10,284 nt of DNA from an uncultured Actinoplanes sp. (lineage in GTDB: Bacteria > Actinomycetota > Actinomycetes > Mycobacteriales > Micromonosporaceae). The stretch is taken from contig CAKUMG010000126.1 of assembly GCA_934667465.1 (NCBI GenBank), positions 1 to 10,284 on the forward strand. Reading direction: 5' to 3'. The first letter of the stretch is position 1. Every line of letters starts with the position of its first letter. The translations under genes were made by a program, and so were the position numbers. Under the pieces are notes generated by a model. It ran no database searches and was not told the DNA's origin. It saw nothing but the letters and a program-made list of their open reading frames with translations. Of the stretch, positions 7,899-10,284 are shown in pieces.

Positions 7899-7934
7899 CC
7901 GGTCCACCCACTACCCGGGTAGCGGGTGGACCGG
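7899..7934. promoter_or_regulatory. 36-bp near-perfect palindrome in a divergent promoter region
   Basis: Positions 7899-7916 and 7917-7934 are reverse complements at 17 of 18 pairs (only 7910/7923 differ), with no spacer. The core is CTACCCGGGTAG and the outer arms are CCGGTCCACCC and GGGTGGACCGG. It is centred about 60 bp upstream of the likely lipoprotein transcription start and about 67 bp upstream of the kinase start, positions suitable for an activator of both. The obvious candidate binder is the response regulator of the adjacent operon; that link is inference. Formation of a cruciform or an RNA hairpin is an alternative. Confidence 0.75.
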
Positions 7935-7963
7935 CGGCGCGCCCGCATCGCGTACGAGGCGAA

Positions 7964-7969
7964 TATGAT
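7964..7969 (+). promoter_or_regulatory. -10 element of the lipoprotein gene
   Basis: TATGAT, one mismatch from the consensus TATAAT, stands out in GC-rich DNA 33 nt before the lipoprotein ATG. No recognisable -35 lies 16-19 nt upstream, which suggests dependence on an activator. Confidence 0.5.
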
Positions 7970-8002
7970 CCGTCTTTCTCGACGCCCACAAGAGAGTCAC
8001 CG

Positions 8003-8737
8003 ATGCGCCGCCGTGCCGCCCTCGCCTCGATCCTGATCCTGTCCGGCTGCTCGGATGCGCCGGACAAGCCGGACGAGCCGGAGACCACCTGGATCTCCGG
8101 TCCCGAGGCGCTGCACGCGCTGCAGGCGGCGATGCAGAAGTCGCAGCGCGCGGCGTACACGTGGGATCTGGCCGGTCAGACGCATGAGGGCGGCACGCTC
8201 AAGGGCAGCGGCGCCTTCGACCCGCACGCGAAAAAGGTCAGCCTCACCACCACCGAGACCGGCCCCGGCGCCGACCCGCGCAAGGTCGTCATCGTCGAGA
8301 CCGACGCCTACCACTGGAGCGCCGACGAGAAGGCCTGGATCCGCGTCGACCTGACCCGCTACGAGCCCACCCGGCAGGGCGTGCAGGGCGACGGGCGCTA
8401 CAACACCGTCGACCCGACCGGGCTCAAGGACTTCTCCCGGCAGGCCCGGGGGGTGCACCAGTTCAACGGCGACACCTACGAGGGCAGCCTGCAGACCACG
8501 CTGGGCGACATGCCCGTTCTCCCGCTGGGCGCGCCGAACGTCATGATGGACCAGACGTCGGACGCGACGTTCACCGCCCGCGCCGACGCCGAGGGACGCA
8601 TCGTGTCGATCGAGGTGAAGTTCACCGGCCAGGCCGGGCCGGTGCAGCAGACCACCACGCTCGGCGGTTTCGGTGAGCCGGTCACCGTCAAGGCCCCCGC
8701 CAAGTCCGTCGCGGTCGACCCCTCCTACTACGAGTGA
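8003..8737 (+). CDS. Secreted lipoprotein, LppX/LprAFG-like
   Basis: A 244-residue predicted lipoprotein. A short signal peptide MRRRAALASILILSGC ends in the lipobox LSGC with lipidated C16, followed by an acidic Lys/Asp/Pro-rich linker (DAPDKPDEPE). The mature part alternates strand-rich segments: a GSGAFDP strand early, ETDAYHWSADEKAWIRVD in the middle and TTTLGGFGEPVTVKAP near the end. This closing motif resembles the actinobacterial LppX/LprAFG superfamily (LolA-like fold), whose members bind or move lipids. ATG 8003 has AGAGAG 6 nt upstream, and the open frame reaching back to 6872 is only antisense to the kinase, so the start is well placed. It is divergent from the kinase gene and shares its intergenic palindrome, so it may be a target or an accessory sensor of that system. 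Family call moderate, lipoprotein call firm. Confidence 0.9.
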   Translation: MRRRAALASILILSGCSDAPDKPDEPETTWISGPEALHALQAAMQKSQRAAYTWDLAGQTHEGGTLKGSGAFDPHAKKVSLTTTETGPGADPRKVVIVETDAYHWSADEKAWIRVDLTRYEPTRQGVQGDGRYNTVDPTGLKDFSRQARGVHQFNGDTYEGSLQTTLGDMPVLPLGAPNVMMDQTSDATFTARADAEGRIVSIEVKFTGQAGPVQQTTTLGGFGEPVTVKAPAKSVAVDPSYYE

Positions 8738-8765
8738 CCACCTGCGCGCCGGGTCGGGTGGCTGC

Positions 8766-9603
<838 letters not shown>

Positions 9604-9658
9604 GCACGGGTCACTGACCCCCAATACCACCGACCCGCGACATCACAGGAGAAGGTTC

Positions 9659-10284
9659 GTGTCTGGACTGCTGGCCGGCAAGCGGCTGCTCATCACCGGC
9701 GTCATCACCGACGCCTCGATCGCGTTCTCGGCGGCGAAGATCGCCCAGGAGAACGGCGCGACGGTCGTGCTGACCGGTTTCGGCCGGTTGTCGCTGGTCG
9801 AGCGGATCGCCAAGCGGCTGCCCGAGCCCGCCCCGGTGATCGAGCTGGACGTCACCGACCCCGAGCATCTGGCGAGCCTGGCGGACAAGGTCCGTGAGCA
9901 CGTCGACGGCATCGACGGCGTGCTGCACTCGATCGCGTTCGGGCCGCAGAGCGTGCTCGGCGGCGAGTTCCTCAACGCCGGCTGGGAGGACGTGTCGAAG
10001 GCGCTGCAGGTCTCCACGTACTCCTACAAGGCCCTCGCGACGGCCTGCCTGCCGCTGATGAGCCCGGGCGGCAGCATCGTCGGCCTGACGTTCGACGCGA
10101 CCAAAGCGTGGCCGGTCTACGACTGGATGGGCGTCGCCAAGGCGGGCCTGGAGTCGGCGTCGCGCTACCTCGCGCTGCACCTGGGCAAGCAGGGCATCCG
10201 CAGCAACCTGGTCTCGGCCGGCCCGCTGCGCACGATGGCCGCCAAGTCGATCCCCGGCTTCGTGCAGTTCGAGGACGCCTGGAC
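9659..10284 (+). CDS. inhA: Enoyl-[ACP] reductase InhA/FabI, 3' end outside window
   Basis: The first 208 codons of an NADH-dependent enoyl-ACP reductase, which carries out the last reduction of the elongation cycle; roughly 60 residues are missing beyond the window. It opens with GTG 9659, with AGGAGAAGG centred about 8 nt upstream, and reads MSGLLAGKRLLITGVITDAS, close to M. tuberculosis InhA as I recall it. Further matches are LTGFGRL, ELDVTDPEHLASLADKV, HSIAF (S91, equivalent to InhA S94), PGGSIVGLTFD (F145, equivalent to F149), and the catalytic Y154 and K161 in YDWMGVAK, then RSNLVSAGPLRTMA. The region before HSIAF is three residues shorter than in the mycobacterial enzyme. It should work directly after FabG in fatty-acid synthesis; a mycolate-specific role is not implied if the host lacks mycolic acids. 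Confidence 0.97.
   Translation, partial: MSGLLAGKRLLITGVITDASIAFSAAKIAQENGATVVLTGFGRLSLVERIAKRLPEPAPVIELDVTDPEHLASLADKVREHVDGIDGVLHSIAFGPQSVLGGEFLNAGWEDVSKALQVSTYSYKALATACLPLMSPGGSIVGLTFDATKAWPVYDWMGVAKAGLESASRYLALHLGKQGIRSNLVSAGPLRTMAAKSIPGFVQFEDAW

Noticed and set aside
6872..8002. Upstream extension of the lipoprotein frame to 6872
   Set aside because: It is antisense to the kinase gene and has Pro/Arg/His-rich composition; the signal peptide and ribosome-binding site place the start at 8003.
8738..8761. CCACC / GGTGG hairpin after the lipoprotein stop as a terminator
   Set aside because: The stem has only 5 bp with a 14-nt loop and no T-run; too weak to call.
9608..9620. GGGTCACTGACCC inverted repeat between fabG and inhA
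   Set aside because: A short 6+1+6 dyad immediately after the fabG stop; it could be a weak hairpin or operator, but with no further support it is near chance in GC-rich DNA.

Overview
The window is GC-rich (roughly 70%) DNA with strongly G/C-biased third codon positions, GTG and TTG starts and tightly overlapping operons, all typical of an actinomycete. The order moxR - DUF58 - VWA, then fabG - inhA further on, is the arrangement I recall from Mycobacterium tuberculosis (Rv1479-Rv1480-Rv1481, then mabA/fabG1-inhA). The sequence style (Gly/Pro/Ser-rich tails, many lipoprotein and NarL-type two-component genes) suggests a Micromonosporaceae-like genus, but that placement is inference.

Layout. 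(1) 1-3431, + strand: 3' part of a MoxR AAA+ ATPase gene, a DUF58 protein and a membrane-anchored VWA protein, with a 10-nt gap and then an ATGA overlap. This is a MoxR/VWA chaperone-type operon, and a GC-rich hairpin follows it. (2) 3800-4760: an XRE-family antitoxin-like gene (+) facing a RelE/HigB (Gp49-like) toxin gene (-). The two are convergent, 22 nt apart, and share a long hairpin at their 3' ends. Codon use is less G/C-biased here, so this is probably an acquired module. (3) 4760-5786: about 1 kb with little coding potential, holding one convincing 27-residue membrane micro-protein gene (-), several inverted repeats and a hairpin that would hide a ribosome-binding site. (4) 5787-7849, - strand: a NarL/LuxR-type response regulator and its HisKA_3 sensor kinase, overlapping by 4 nt. 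(5) 7850-8002: divergent intergenic region carrying a 36-bp palindrome with one mismatched pair, between the kinase gene and a lipoprotein gene. (6) 8003-8737, +: lipoprotein. (7) 8738-10284, +: a TetR-type operator-like palindrome, a promoter, then fabG (TTG start) and inhA/fabI (cut by the window end), the reductases of type II fatty-acid synthesis.

The housekeeping genes at the two ends are ordinary. The accessory material between them (toxin-antitoxin pair, micro-protein, two-component system and lipoprotein) sits where other actinobacteria have a much shorter gap. The best candidates for unusual biology are the convergent toxin-antitoxin pair with its shared hairpin, and the long palindrome likely to control both the two-component operon and the divergent lipoprotein gene.
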